From positions 1 through 44,387 of the forward strand of contig CAVHCP010000008.1 in assembly GCA_963634825.1 (NCBI GenBank): a stretch of 44,387 nucleotides of DNA, in the 5' to 3' direction. The notes below the pieces were generated by a model. That model was not told the origin of the DNA. It ran no database searches and saw only the letters and a list, made by a program, of their open reading frames with translations. Within the stretch, counting starts at the first letter, position 1. Each line of letters starts with the position of its first letter. The position numbers and the translations under genes were made by a program. Shown here one piece after another: positions 1 to 7,362 of this stretch. Source of the stretch: Gallibacter sp963634825. Lineage in GTDB: Bacteria; Bacillota; Clostridia; Peptostreptococcales; Anaerovoracaceae.

Positions 1-188
1 TAAAAAAGAGCCATTGATCGGTAAACCAGAAACACCGGAATTGGTAGAGTTCTCGCTGACATGGTAAAGGAGACCAGCAAAATATAACGATAGAACATCG
101 TTCCAAGAACATAATTTTTAAAATCCCCGCCATCGACTGCTCCTCGCAGTTCGTCTGCAGACCGAATATATTCCTTGTCAGGCTTTCC
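1..188 (-). pseudogene. Degenerate HsdM (type I DNA methyltransferase) N-terminal fragment
   Basis: Read on the minus strand, positions 81-160 translate to a stretch containing ADELRGAVDGGDFKNYVLGT and then MFYRYI, which strongly resembles the conserved N-terminal helical region of HsdM subunits of type I restriction-modification systems. An in-frame TAA lies at 189-191 and I see no ATG, GTG or TTG with a ribosome binding site between it and the motif, so the normal start is missing. After RYI this frame stops resembling HsdM, while another frame gives SENSTN, which resembles the usual SENLTN, suggesting a frameshift. The frame runs off the left edge, so a longer remnant may lie outside. The ybaK promoter overlaps it. 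Call by motif recall; moderate confidence. Confidence 0.55.
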
Positions 189-203
189 TTATCTGATTAT
201 AAT
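175..203 (+). promoter_or_regulatory. SigA-type promoter for the ybaK-like gene
   Basis: TTGTCA at 175-180 and a perfect TATAAT at 198-203 are separated by 17 bp. The predicted transcript start (about 210) leaves the GGAGGGG ribosome binding site at 223-229 intact. The promoter lies inside the HsdM-like remnant. Confidence 0.7.
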
Positions 204-235
204 GTAAAAAAAACAAACTGATGGAGGGGATATTT

Positions 236-727
236 ATGAGTAAAAAAAATAACAAAAAAAGCGAAAAAACAAATGTTATGAGGCTCCTAGACGGTGCAAA
301 AATCTCATACGAAAGCTATTGCTATGCAGATACAGACGCCATAAGCGGACTTGAAGTTGCGCAGACGCTTTCGCAAAATCCTAAGCAGGTTTTTAAAACC
401 TTAGTTACAATAGGCAAAAGCAAAGAGCATTTTGTCTTTGTCATCCCCTGCGACAAAGAGCTCGATCTAAAAAAGGCCTCAAAGGCAGCCTCCGAAAAAT
501 CTATCGAAATGATCAAATCAAAAGAACTGCTCCCACTTACCGGATATATCCATGGTGGTTGCAGTCCTGTTGGAATGAAAAAATATTTCAAAACTTTTAT
601 TGATAGTTCTGCAAATGATTTTGCGACAATCATCTACAGCGCCGGCAAAATAGGATATCAAGTAGAAACTTCTCTTGAAGATCTCTCAAAACTCATACGC
701 TTTGAGCTCGCCGATTTAACCATTTAG
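236..727 (+). CDS. ybaK: YbaK/EbsC-type Cys-tRNA(Pro) deacylase
   Basis: Protein of 163 residues of the YbaK/ProX aminoacyl-tRNA editing family, which hydrolyses Cys mischarged on tRNA(Pro) in the cytoplasm. VFKTLV at residues 52-57 holds the lysine (K54) that corresponds to the conserved substrate-binding Lys of YbaK, and the GGCSPVG segment near residue 111 is the family's glycine-rich motif. Length is typical for the family. I chose the ATG at 236 rather than the in-frame ATG at 221 because GGAGGGG sits at 223-229 with proper spacing and the upstream ATG overlaps that site. The gene is single with its own promoter, and its stop overlaps the convergent AIM24-family gene by 4 bp. The family and the general reaction are clear; the exact tRNA specificity is inferred. 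Confidence 0.88.
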   Translation: MSKKNNKKSEKTNVMRLLDGAKISYESYCYADTDAISGLEVAQTLSQNPKQVFKTLVTIGKSKEHFVFVIPCDKELDLKKASKAASEKSIEMIKSKELLPLTGYIHGGCSPVGMKKYFKTFIDSSANDFATIIYSAGKIGYQVETSLEDLSKLIRFELADLTI

Positions 728-1401
728 CTTGTTGGTATCATCGTTGCAAGTATCCCTGCTAAGTTTTGGAGTGGCATTGTCTGTAGCCACACTCGCCCCG
801 GACCTGTGATGCGTGTGTTAAAAAAGCCCTCTCCGCCTAAGAATTTATTTTTCATGCCCTTGACGGTCTGTATCTCGTATTTACAGCTTGCTGTCATTGC
901 CGCAAGATGACCGGAGTCAATAATTATCTCCTGCCCCTCGGCAAGCGTATACTCCACAAGATGTCCGTCGAATTCGGCAAATGCTACGCCATTGCCGCTA
1001 AGTCGCTGCATAATAAATCCTTCTCCGCCAAAAAGACCTGCACCAACCTTTTTATTCACGCTGGCAGAGAGAGTCACACCGACTTCGCTCGCCAAAAATG
1101 CTGATTTTTGGCAGATCATTTCGTTGCCCTCAGAAATCTCAAATGCCTTTATAGCTCCGGGGAAACTTGATGCAAAGGCTATCATTCCTTCTCCACCTTC
1201 TGCTGTATAGATGTTTTGAAACATCTTGTCTCCGGAAAACATCCTTCCCATAGCCTTGCCTATGCCACCGTTGGTTGTTGTTTCCATCTTCATATTTGGT
1301 GACATCCAAGCCATACCGCCACCTTCAGTTATCATCTTTTCTCCCGCCTCGAGTTTGCATATTACAACAGGTAGCGTTTCGCCCTTAATCTCGTATTGCA
1401 T
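724..1401 (-). CDS. AIM24/TIGR00266-family protein
   Basis: A 225-residue protein of the AIM24 family (TIGR00266-like), a beta-rich fold found widely in bacteria and related to the mitochondrial AIM24 protein; the bacterial function is not established. Visible family features are the N-terminal GGGMAWMSPNM segment, the central glycine-rich GGEGFIMQRLSGNG stretch (around residues 125-138) and the repeat-like GGEGFFNTRITGPG near residue 190. No signal peptide or membrane helix is seen, so it is probably cytoplasmic. The start is supported by AAAGGAGG six bases upstream. It follows the F420-ligase-like gene on the same strand, with a hairpin at 1435-1463 between them. The family assignment is firm, the role unknown. 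Confidence 0.85.
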   Translation of the reverse strand: MQYEIKGETLPVVICKLEAGEKMITEGGGMAWMSPNMKMETTTNGGIGKAMGRMFSGDKMFQNIYTAEGGEGMIAFASSFPGAIKAFEISEGNEMICQKSAFLASEVGVTLSASVNKKVGAGLFGGEGFIMQRLSGNGVAFAEFDGHLVEYTLAEGQEIIIDSGHLAAMTASCKYEIQTVKGMKNKFLGGEGFFNTRITGPGRVWLQTMPLQNLAGILATMIPTS

Positions 1402-1434
1402 ACTTTTCCTCCTTTTATACTCCTTTGTATAAAC

Positions 1435-1463
1435 AATAAGAGCCTTTTAAAAAAGCTCTTATT
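1435..1463 (-). terminator. Hairpin between the F420-ligase-like and AIM24 genes
   Basis: AATAAGAGC (1435-1443) pairs with GCTCTTATT (1455-1463) around an A/T-rich loop. On the minus strand it lies 20 bases after the stop of the F420-ligase-like gene and is followed by TGTTTAT, so it may be a weak intrinsic terminator or an attenuating hairpin ahead of the AIM24-family gene. Confidence 0.5.
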
Positions 1464-1483
1464 TATCGTCCATATTATCTGTT

Positions 1484-2680
1484 TTAATCTTGCTTTGTAT
1501 AATTATCGAAATATCCCTGAATATAGATAATAGGCGTACCTTTATCACCCGAACCGGATGTCAGGTCACAAAGTGAGCCGATCAAATCTGTCAATCTTCT
1601 TGGAGTAGTTCCCTGCGCCACCATGCTATGGCTAAGATCTGCATCCTTGTTTTTGATATATTCCGAAACTGCCGCTTTTAGCTCATCGCCTCTCAGATGT
1701 GCAAAATCATTGTCTGCAATATACTTTAGCTTGACCTCATTTGGTGTACCCTCAAGACCCTTTGTATATCCCGGAGAAACAACAGGATCTGCAAGCTCCC
1801 AAATCTTACCTACAGGATCCTTAAACGCTCCGTCTCCGTAAACCATTACTTCGACATCCTTGCCTGTTGCTTCCTTTATATCTTCCTGTATCTTATTTAC
1901 AAAGTCTGTGCAGTCATGTGGAAATAGCTTGATAGTTTCCTCTGTCGCCTTATTTGATCCCAAAAGTCCGTACTTTGTATTGTATCCGCTGCCATTGACG
2001 CTTCTTGTAAGTATCTGGTCAAGCCCATAAACCTTTTCTGCTCCTGCTTCTTTTAACAGTCTCTTTGTCCTCTGTCTTGTATGTATATCACAAGCAAGTA
2101 CATTTTTTGTATATTTCACGATTGCCTTAGGATTGTTTGCGAATATGATTTCTGCCTTTGCTCCCTCTTCCTCGATAATGCCTTTATAATACGAAACATA
2201 GTCCATCTTTGTGAATGGATGCTCTGATTTACCAAAAGCTTTTTCGAATTCATCTTCTGTGAGCACATCGCTGTAAGGATTTATACCTGCCTTATCGACA
2301 AGATCTATATCAAGCAAATGATTTCCAACCTCATCGCTTGGATAGCTGAGCATCAGGACAACCTTCTTTGCTCCCTTTGCTATGCCACGCAGACAAATAG
2401 CAAATCTGTTTCTGCTTAGGATAGGAAATACAACTCCTACTTCCTCACCGCCAAACTTTTCTTTTATATCTGCAGCGATCTGATCTGTATTTGCATAGTT
2501 GCCCTGAACTCTTGCAACGATAGATTCTGTTATCGCTACGATATCTCTGTCGCCTATTTTAAATTCTCCGGCTTTTTCTGCTCCTAAAACTACCTCTGTA
2601 ACAATCTTTTCGAGATCGTCTCCCTCTCTGATAATTGGGGCTCTAAGACCTCTTGATACTGTTCCGACTATTCTTTCCAT
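1484..2680 (-). CDS. Coenzyme F420-0:L-glutamate ligase-like protein (CofE family), orphan
   Basis: About 398 residues. The first 150 residues resemble the F420-0:L-glutamate ligase (CofE/FbiB) fold: GDRDIVAITESIVARVQGN, then GVVFPILSRNRFAICLRGIA. The protein is longer than archaeal CofE (about 250 residues), and the C-terminal half (VMVYGDGAFKDPVGKIWE, then DLIGSLCDLTSGSGDKGTP) belongs to a version I associate with anaerobic Bacillota. The CofE reaction adds glutamate to F420-0 with GTP. No other F420 gene is in this window and Clostridia of this kind are not known F420 producers, so the substrate is probably different. The start at 2680 is set by AAAGGAGA seven bases upstream; the longer in-frame starts at 2725 and 2710 lack such a site. 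Family confident, function unknown. Confidence 0.75.
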   Translation of the reverse strand: MERIVGTVSRGLRAPIIREGDDLEKIVTEVVLGAEKAGEFKIGDRDIVAITESIVARVQGNYANTDQIAADIKEKFGGEEVGVVFPILSRNRFAICLRGIAKGAKKVVLMLSYPSDEVGNHLLDIDLVDKAGINPYSDVLTEDEFEKAFGKSEHPFTKMDYVSYYKGIIEEEGAKAEIIFANNPKAIVKYTKNVLACDIHTRQRTKRLLKEAGAEKVYGLDQILTRSVNGSGYNTKYGLLGSNKATEETIKLFPHDCTDFVNKIQEDIKEATGKDVEVMVYGDGAFKDPVGKIWELADPVVSPGYTKGLEGTPNEVKLKYIADNDFAHLRGDELKAAVSEYIKNKDADLSHSMVAQGTTPRRLTDLIGSLCDLTSGSGDKGTPIIYIQGYFDNYTKQD

Positions 2681-2731
2681 TTGCAATCTCCTTTGTTCAT
2701 TCAAATTCATATTGTGCCGTAGCACATTGAA

Positions 2732-2760
2732 ATTATACGGCAGTCAATAGCAAAAAGCAA
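2732..2760 (-). promoter_or_regulatory. SigA-type promoter for the F420-ligase-like gene
   Basis: On the minus strand TTGCTT (2760-2755) and a perfect TATAAT (2737-2732) are 17 bp apart, about 45 bases upstream of the predicted transcript start to ATG distance. The leader contains a small hairpin, TGTGC-CGTA-GCACA, at 2713-2726. Confidence 0.6.
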
Positions 2761-2776
2761 TACACGCCCTATATAG

Positions 2777-2812
2777 TATAGATAAAATCAATCGATTTTT
2801 CTTTTATCTATA
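2777..2812 (-). terminator. 11-bp inverted repeat at the end of the lipoprotein gene
   Basis: TATAGATAAAA (2777-2787) is a perfect inverted repeat of TTTTATCTATA (2802-2812), with a 14-base spacer. It overlaps the stop codon of the substrate-binding lipoprotein. The stem is A/T-rich and there is no good T run after it on the minus strand, so it is at best a weak terminator and could instead be a protein-binding site. Confidence 0.35.
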
Positions 2813-3733
2813 GAAAAAATAGTAGTCCTGCGTGATATCATCCGTACCTATCGCTTGTGAGTTATATTTTTCCATAACTTCATTAAAGCTCTTGATTAGG
2901 TTTATCCCTCTGTTCGAATTTTCGTACGATACAAGCTTTGCATCTGTATCCTTTTGCGCTTTGTCAGTTGTCTTATAAATATCCGCAACAACCGTCGCAA
3001 CCTCGTCGCTTCTGTCATCTAAAAAGCTGTCGCTGACGACAAGTATGTATCCCGGAATATCATTTTTGAACTCCTCCTGCCAGAGCTCGTTTAGATCAAA
3101 TACTGCTTTTACACCGTCATTTTCCGAAACCGCCGCATCTATCGTCTTTTCATCCGCCATATAAAGCGCTGTTGTATATTTGAGATTGTTTCCAAAACGC
3201 TCCTCGCTCACACTCTGGACAAGCCCTGTATATAGCGTACTGTTATTTGCTTTCATAATTGCGGAAAGTACATCCTCGCCGAGCTGATCGTCTTCAAGTC
3301 TATAGATTTTATATCTCTGTATGTTTTTTATCTCTTGAAGTTCGCCTTCGTTATAATTGCTTTTTGCAATCTGCCAGTCGCCAAGCGACAGCGTTGTAAC
3401 AGCCCTAAAACCGCCGTCGTTTTCATTGTATAGCTTTGCCGCCTGTGTCGGCGTCAAGACCGCAAAGTCAAAATCTCCGTCTTTTATTTTCTCTACGACA
3501 TCCTCTTCACTCTCTTCCTTTGATATCGTATAATCCTTGCCAAGCTTTGACACCGCAACATATCCTGCATTATCCGAAGCTACAATATTTACATCGCCTG
3601 TAAGCGATACGGTCTTTTCGTCCGGCTCGCTTGTATTGCTCGTCTCATCGCTACCGCAAGCGGTCATAAAGCACATCGCCATACACAAAAGTGCGACAGT
3701 AAATATAGATATGCTCTTTTTTAAAGCTTTCAT
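2804..3733 (-). CDS. Periplasmic-binding-type lipoprotein (NMT1/SsuA-like), orphan
   Basis: About 309 residues. The N-terminus is a lipoprotein signal: two lysines, a hydrophobic core, and the lipobox MTAC with Cys at residue 26, followed by an acidic/Ser-rich linker. The mature part has the two-lobed pattern of ABC substrate-binding proteins: NIVASDNAGYVAVSKLG, then DGDFDFAVLTPTQAAKLY, where a bound-ligand domain tests for a target gene product, as in NMT1/SsuA/TauA-like proteins. No permease or ATPase lies next to it, so its transporter partners must be elsewhere or it acts alone. The start at 3733 has AAAGGA seven bases upstream; a longer frame up to 3787 includes the heptad repeat and lacks a signal peptide at its N-terminus. 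It is last in the run glnS to dCMP deaminase. Ligand unknown. Confidence 0.65.
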   Translation of the reverse strand: MKALKKSISIFTVALLCMAMCFMTACGSDETSNTSEPDEKTVSLTGDVNIVASDNAGYVAVSKLGKDYTISKEESEEDVVEKIKDGDFDFAVLTPTQAAKLYNENDGGFRAVTTLSLGDWQIAKSNYNEGELQEIKNIQRYKIYRLEDDQLGEDVLSAIMKANNSTLYTGLVQSVSEERFGNNLKYTTALYMADEKTIDAAVSENDGVKAVFDLNELWQEEFKNDIPGYILVVSDSFLDDRSDEVATVVADIYKTTDKAQKDTDAKLVSYENSNRGINLIKSFNEVMEKYNSQAIGTDDITQDYYFFYR

Positions 3734-3768
3734 ATTTGTATTCCTTTCATTTGGCTTTAAGTCAATAT

Positions 3769-3793
3769 TGCATCCTGCATCCTGCATTCTGCA
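3769..3793. repeat. Tandem heptamer TGCATCC (about 3.6 copies)
   Basis: TGCATCC, TGCATCC, TGCATTC, TGCA follow one another between the dCMP deaminase and the lipoprotein gene. It is upstream of the lipoprotein's ribosome binding site, so copy-number changes could alter the leader length but not the reading frame. Confidence 0.85.
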
Positions 3794-3817
3794 ATCTACC
3801 TTCTTACCAACAGGTTT

Positions 3818-4273
3818 TTATTCTTCCTGCGGAAGTAATTCCAACTTAATCTTCGCCTCGTTGATCATATCCTCTGACATTTTGTCCGGATAACCGCTTC
3901 GTATAACTACTCTCTGTATGCCGGCATTTATAATCATCTTTGCGCAGATAATACAAGGCTGGTGCGTTACATAAATTGTAGCACCCTCAATGCTCTGTGC
4001 AAGCGTAGCTGCCTGTATTATCGCATTTTGTTCTGCATGCAGGGCTCTGCAAAGCTCGTGCCTTTCGCCTGACGGTACGCCAAGCTTTTCGCGCAGACAA
4101 CCGCCAAGCTCTTCACAATGTGGCAATCCCTTTGGCGCTCCGTTATAGCCTGTCGCAATTATATGCTTGTCCTTTACAATCACTGCACCGACCTGTCTTC
4201 TTAGACATGTTGATCTCTTTGCTGTAAGCTCAGCCATCTGCATAAAATATTCATCCCAATTTGGTCTTTTCAT
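3818..4273 (-). CDS. comEB: dCMP deaminase family protein (ComEB-like)
   Basis: A 151-residue zinc-dependent deaminase of the dCMP deaminase family, which converts dCMP to dUMP and so feeds dTMP synthesis. The zinc site is complete: HAEQ (around residue 79, His ligand and catalytic Glu) and PCIICAK (around 107, with the two Cys ligands). The segment RRQVGAVIVKD followed by GYNGAPKGLPHCEE is characteristic of dCMP rather than cytidine deaminases. The length matches the family. The start has AGGTGAGG five bases upstream. It follows truA with a 16-base gap and is probably in the same transcript; nothing around it suggests the competence role for which ComEB was named. Confidence 0.93.
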   Translation of the reverse strand: MKRPNWDEYFMQMAELTAKRSTCLRRQVGAVIVKDKHIIATGYNGAPKGLPHCEELGGCLREKLGVPSGERHELCRALHAEQNAIIQAATLAQSIEGATIYVTHQPCIICAKMIINAGIQRVVIRSGYPDKMSEDMINEAKIKLELLPQEE

Positions 4274-4289
4274 TTACCTCACCTCTGTA

Positions 4290-5057
4290 TCATTTAAAAT
4301 AAATCTGTTTTAGATAAAGTCCCTGCGGCGGAGCTGTATGCCCCGCACACCTTCTGTCTCTTTTATCAATTATTTCCTTTATGTGCTCCGGCTCAAGTCT
4401 GCCAAGTCCGATATCCACAAGCGTGCCTGCTATTATGCGTACCATATTATATAAAAATCCATCGCCGGTAACTTCGATACGGATGTCCTTTACGCTCAGC
4501 TCTCCCGCATCTTCCTGCGTAGCCTGCACCTTTATGTCGCTTATCGTCCGCACCGTTGTTTTTCGCTCATATCCCCCGCTCGCTTGGAAACATTTAAAAT
4601 CGTGCTTCCCGACAATATATCCTGCCGCCCGTTGCATCCTCTCTATATCGAGTGGTTTTCTCACAAAATAGCTAAAATCTCTTAGGAATGGATTTTTGTA
4701 ATCGCCATTTTGTATCCTATACTCGTATGTTTTGCCCTTGCAGTCAAATCGTGCGTGAAAGCCAAGTGGCATTTCGCAAACATCTGCTATCTGTATTGCA
4801 GGGTCTAACATATTATTTGCCGCAAATTTTATCTTTTCTGTAGGTATAGCAAACTCTCCAAGGAAATTTGCGCACTGCCCAAGTGCATGCACCCCCGCAT
4901 CCGTCCTGCTTGTGCCGTTGATTTCGATATCATCTGCACATAGCACGCTGAGCACTCTCTCAAGCTCTCCTTGTACAGTCGTAACCTCGGGCTGTCTTTG
5001 CCATCCGCAAAACTTTGTGCCGTCATATTGAATTGTAAGAAGTATATTTCTTATCAT
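4290..5057 (-). CDS. truA: tRNA pseudouridine(38-40) synthase TruA
   Basis: A 255-residue TruA, which isomerises uridines 38, 39 and 40 in the anticodon stem-loop of tRNAs. The catalytic Asp lies in GTSRTDAGVHALGQ (around residues 49-62), and the N-terminal YDGTKFCGWQRQP and the C-terminal GDGFLYNMVRIIAGTLVDIG motif are both standard. The length is that of bacterial TruA. The ribosome binding site is weak (GGATAG overlapping the yhbY stop), which suggests translational coupling to yhbY, 8 bases upstream. It lies in the glnS-yhbY-truA-deaminase run. Confidence 0.96.
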   Translation of the reverse strand: MIRNILLTIQYDGTKFCGWQRQPEVTTVQGELERVLSVLCADDIEINGTSRTDAGVHALGQCANFLGEFAIPTEKIKFAANNMLDPAIQIADVCEMPLGFHARFDCKGKTYEYRIQNGDYKNPFLRDFSYFVRKPLDIERMQRAAGYIVGKHDFKCFQASGGYERKTTVRTISDIKVQATQEDAGELSVKDIRIEVTGDGFLYNMVRIIAGTLVDIGLGRLEPEHIKEIIDKRDRRCAGHTAPPQGLYLKQIYFK

Positions 5058-5065
5058 TTGCTTTT

Positions 5066-5359
5066 CTATCCGGGAATTTCAATCTTTTTATTTTCCTTTG
5101 ACTGTCTGTAAAGCGTAAACTTTTTACCTATCGCCTGTACAAACTCCGCCGAAAGCTCCTCCGCCAAAAGATTTGCAACTTCCTTTGCCGAAAGGTCACA
5201 ACCCTCCTGCAATTTAACCTTTACAAGCTCTCTTGACTCAAAACCGATCTCAAGCTCCTTTTTTATGTTCTCAGTCAGCCCGCCTTTGCCTATAAATACT
5301 GTCGGCTCAAGGCTATGCGCTAATTTTTTTAGATAGCTTCTCTGTTTACCGCTAAGCAT
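5066..5359 (-). CDS. yhbY: YhbY-type CRM-domain RNA-binding protein
   Basis: A 97-residue protein made of a single CRM (YhbY) domain. Members associate with pre-50S ribosomal particles. Seen here: LSGKQRSYLKKLAHSLEP at the N-terminus, VFIGKGGLTENI (the GxxG loop) near residues 22-32, and ELVKVKL followed by the second half of the domain. The length matches E. coli YhbY. AAGGAG lies five bases before the ATG. It sits 9 bases after glnS and 8 before truA, so it is co-transcribed with translation genes, which fits a ribosome assembly role. Confidence 0.93.
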   Translation of the reverse strand: MLSGKQRSYLKKLAHSLEPTVFIGKGGLTENIKKELEIGFESRELVKVKLQEGCDLSAKEVANLLAEELSAEFVQAIGKKFTLYRQSKENKKIEIPG

Positions 5360-5368
5360 CTTTTCTCC

Positions 5369-7018
5369 TTACTTCTTTATCTTAAAGCTACTCTTTAGCC
5401 CTACAATCTTATTAAATACCTTTTCGTTATCTGTTGTCAGCTTTGTATCTGCAATGTAATATCCGTGCCTAAAGAACTGAAATCTCTCTCCGGCTTTTGC
5501 TTCTGCAAGCTGTGGTTCCGCATATCCAAAGGTTTCCACAAGCGAATTTTCATTTAAAACCTCTTCGCCATTTTCGTTTGGCACAAGCAAATAATCGTAA
5601 TTTCTTATCTTTATCTTAACTGCTGTTTTTGCGTCAACCCAATGAATTGTGCCTTTTACTTTCCTGCCCTCAAAGCCACTGCCACTCTTTGTCTCAGGAT
5701 CGTATGTGCAGTGAAGCTCCTTTATTGTGCCGTCGTCATTTTTGACAACCTCATTACAGGTTATAAAATAAGCTCCTTTTAGTCGCACCTCGTTGCCAGG
5801 GAATAAACGGAAATACTTTTTGACAGGTACTTCCATAAAGTCTGCACCGTCTACCCAAAGCTCCCTTGTAAATGGCACCGTCCTATTGCCAAGCTCCTCG
5901 TTATTTCTGTTGTTTTCCATCTCCATATATTCGACCTTGTCTTCAGGATAATTTGTAATGATCACCTTGATAGGGTCTTCTATAACATTGCGTGACTCTA
6001 CCTTGTTTTGCAAATCATCTCTTAGACAATATTCTAACAAACCAACCTCAACAGTCGAATTAGCCTTTGCTACTCCGATACGCTCGCAAAAATCACGGAC
6101 TGCTTCGGGCGTATATCCTCTCCTCCTGATGCCTGCTATTGTTGGCATTCTCGGATCATCCCAGCCGTCAACCGCTCCATCCTCAACGAGCTTTTTTAGC
6201 TTTCTCTTTGACATAAGTGTATTTGTCAAGTTTAGCCTTGCAAACTCTATCTGCTTTGGCGGAGCAGGCCACTTGCCAACCTCATTTAATGTCCACTCGT
6301 AAAGCGGTCTGTGGTCCTCAAACTCAAGTGTACATATACTGTGCGTGATACCCTCTATCGCATCCTCTATCGGATGTGCAAAATCGTACATCGGATAGAT
6401 GCACCATTTGTCGCCTGTATTGTGATGAGTGGCGTGCGCAATCCTATAGATGATAGGGTCTCTCATATTGATATTAGGCGATGCCATATCTATCTTAGCT
6501 CTAAGCACCTTTTCGCCGTCTGCATATTTACCGGCTTTCATTTCCTCAAAGAGCTTTAGGTTTTCTTCCGGAGTTCTGTCTCTGTACGGACTGTTTTTGC
6601 CGGGCTCTTTAAGTGTTCCTCTGTATTCTCTAATCTCGTCTGCACTCAAATCATCGACATACGCCTTGCCTTTTTTTATCAGGACTATCGCACTGTCATA
6701 CATTTCATCAAAATAGTTGGAAGCCCAAAGCCTCTCATCCCAATCAAAGCCAAGCCACTTTACATCTTCTTCTATGCTATTTACAAATTCCTCGTCCTCT
6801 TTTAGCGGATTTGTGTCATCATATCTTAGATTGCACTTGCCTCCGTATTTTTGTGCAATGCCAAAATTTAGACATATCGACTTTGCATGCCCTATGTGCA
6901 AATATCCGTTTGGCTCAGGCGGAAATCTCGTATATACCTTGCCTCCATATGTACCGTCCTCTAAGTCCTTATCTATGATGTTATATATAAAATTTGAGTT
7001 TTTGATTTCTTCTGTCAT
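5369..7018 (-). CDS. glnS: Glutaminyl-tRNA synthetase
   Basis: A 549-residue class I synthetase that charges tRNA(Gln) with glutamine. The HIGH motif is at residues 41-44 (PPEPNGYLHIGHAKS) and the KMSKS-like loop is MSKRK at 269-273. FPPEPNGYLHIGHA with this MSKRK variant and the length (E. coli GlnRS is 554) point to GlnRS rather than GluRS, and the C-terminal anticodon-binding beta-barrel region is complete (FRHGYYIADTK). Most Bacillota lack GlnRS and make Gln-tRNA through GatCAB amidation of Glu-tRNA(Gln); the gene is presumably an acquisition known in some Clostridia. The start at 7018 has GGAGGG ten bases upstream. First gene of the run that continues through yhbY and truA. Confidence 0.95.
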   Translation of the reverse strand: MTEEIKNSNFIYNIIDKDLEDGTYGGKVYTRFPPEPNGYLHIGHAKSICLNFGIAQKYGGKCNLRYDDTNPLKEDEEFVNSIEEDVKWLGFDWDERLWASNYFDEMYDSAIVLIKKGKAYVDDLSADEIREYRGTLKEPGKNSPYRDRTPEENLKLFEEMKAGKYADGEKVLRAKIDMASPNINMRDPIIYRIAHATHHNTGDKWCIYPMYDFAHPIEDAIEGITHSICTLEFEDHRPLYEWTLNEVGKWPAPPKQIEFARLNLTNTLMSKRKLKKLVEDGAVDGWDDPRMPTIAGIRRRGYTPEAVRDFCERIGVAKANSTVEVGLLEYCLRDDLQNKVESRNVIEDPIKVIITNYPEDKVEYMEMENNRNNEELGNRTVPFTRELWVDGADFMEVPVKKYFRLFPGNEVRLKGAYFITCNEVVKNDDGTIKELHCTYDPETKSGSGFEGRKVKGTIHWVDAKTAVKIKIRNYDYLLVPNENGEEVLNENSLVETFGYAEPQLAEAKAGERFQFFRHGYYIADTKLTTDNEKVFNKIVGLKSSFKIKK

Positions 7019-7239
7019 CTAATTGCCCTCCGCTTTATTTTTAAGGAAGCTCGCACCTTTCTTGGAAATGAGCCTTACTATATATATTACCATTTTTTGC
7101 AGAAAATCGCACCTGTTTTAATGCGAGAATTTGAACTTGTAGGACAAATTTTGTTGGCGAAGCAAAAGGGCCTTTCTCTCTTGCAGTTTCGCAGGGACAG
7201 CTTGCAATCGCCAGCGAAATGAGCTTGGCGAGCGGGCAA

Positions 7240-7284
7240 GTGTCAGCAATGTCTAAGCACCGAAGGTGTGAGTTTTGCTGACAC
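7240..7284. repeat. Nested inverted repeat (10-bp outer stem, GCACC/GGTGT inner stem)
   Basis: GTGTCAGCAA (7240-7249) is the perfect inverse of TTGCTGACAC (7275-7284). Within it CACC-GAA-GGTG (7258-7268) forms a second stem, extended by a G-T pair. There is no T run, so it is not a normal terminator. Confidence 0.75.
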
Positions 7285-7326
7285 AAATAAGTCTTTTTCT
7301 ATACAGCCAGATTTAAACAATCAAAA

Positions 7327-7353
7327 ATAACTCCCGCAAACTGCGAGAGTTAT
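7327..7353 (-). terminator. Intrinsic terminator of the amino acid ABC operon
   Basis: On the minus strand ATAACTC-T-CGC-loop-GCG-G-GAGTTAT is followed by TTTTTG (7327-7321). It begins 10 bases after the stop of the ATPase gene. Confidence 0.85.
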
Positions 7354-7362
7354 CAAATTGTT

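Larger units (their letters stand above)
7019..7362. other. 344-bp intergenic stretch with a nested hairpin; no credible gene
   Basis: Between glnS and the amino acid ABC operon. Positions 7120-7290 have a composition unlike the flanking A/T-rich spacers. There are short internal inverted repeats (GGCGA near 7153 and TCGCC near 7208; CTTG and CAAG around 7214-7240) and one strong nested stem at 7240-7284. An open frame covers 7041-7286 on the minus strand but has no ribosome binding site and no protein family I recognise. It looks like an interspersed repeat or a structured noncoding element. The glnS leader itself starts near 7090. Confidence 0.5.

Noticed and set aside
3769..3793. Heptamer repeat as a CRISPR-like array
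   Set aside because: Units are 7 bp with no spacers, so this is a simple tandem repeat; no CRISPR array or cas gene was seen in the window.
7019..7120. T-box leader ahead of glnS
   Set aside because: No AGAGA-like specifier-loop features, T-box bulge or antiterminator were seen; the same holds for the short region ahead of trpS (38430-38469).
7041..7286. An 81-codon open frame on the minus strand between glnS and the ABC operon
   Set aside because: No ribosome binding site, no recognisable domain, and it coincides with a nested hairpin; more likely a noncoding repeat.
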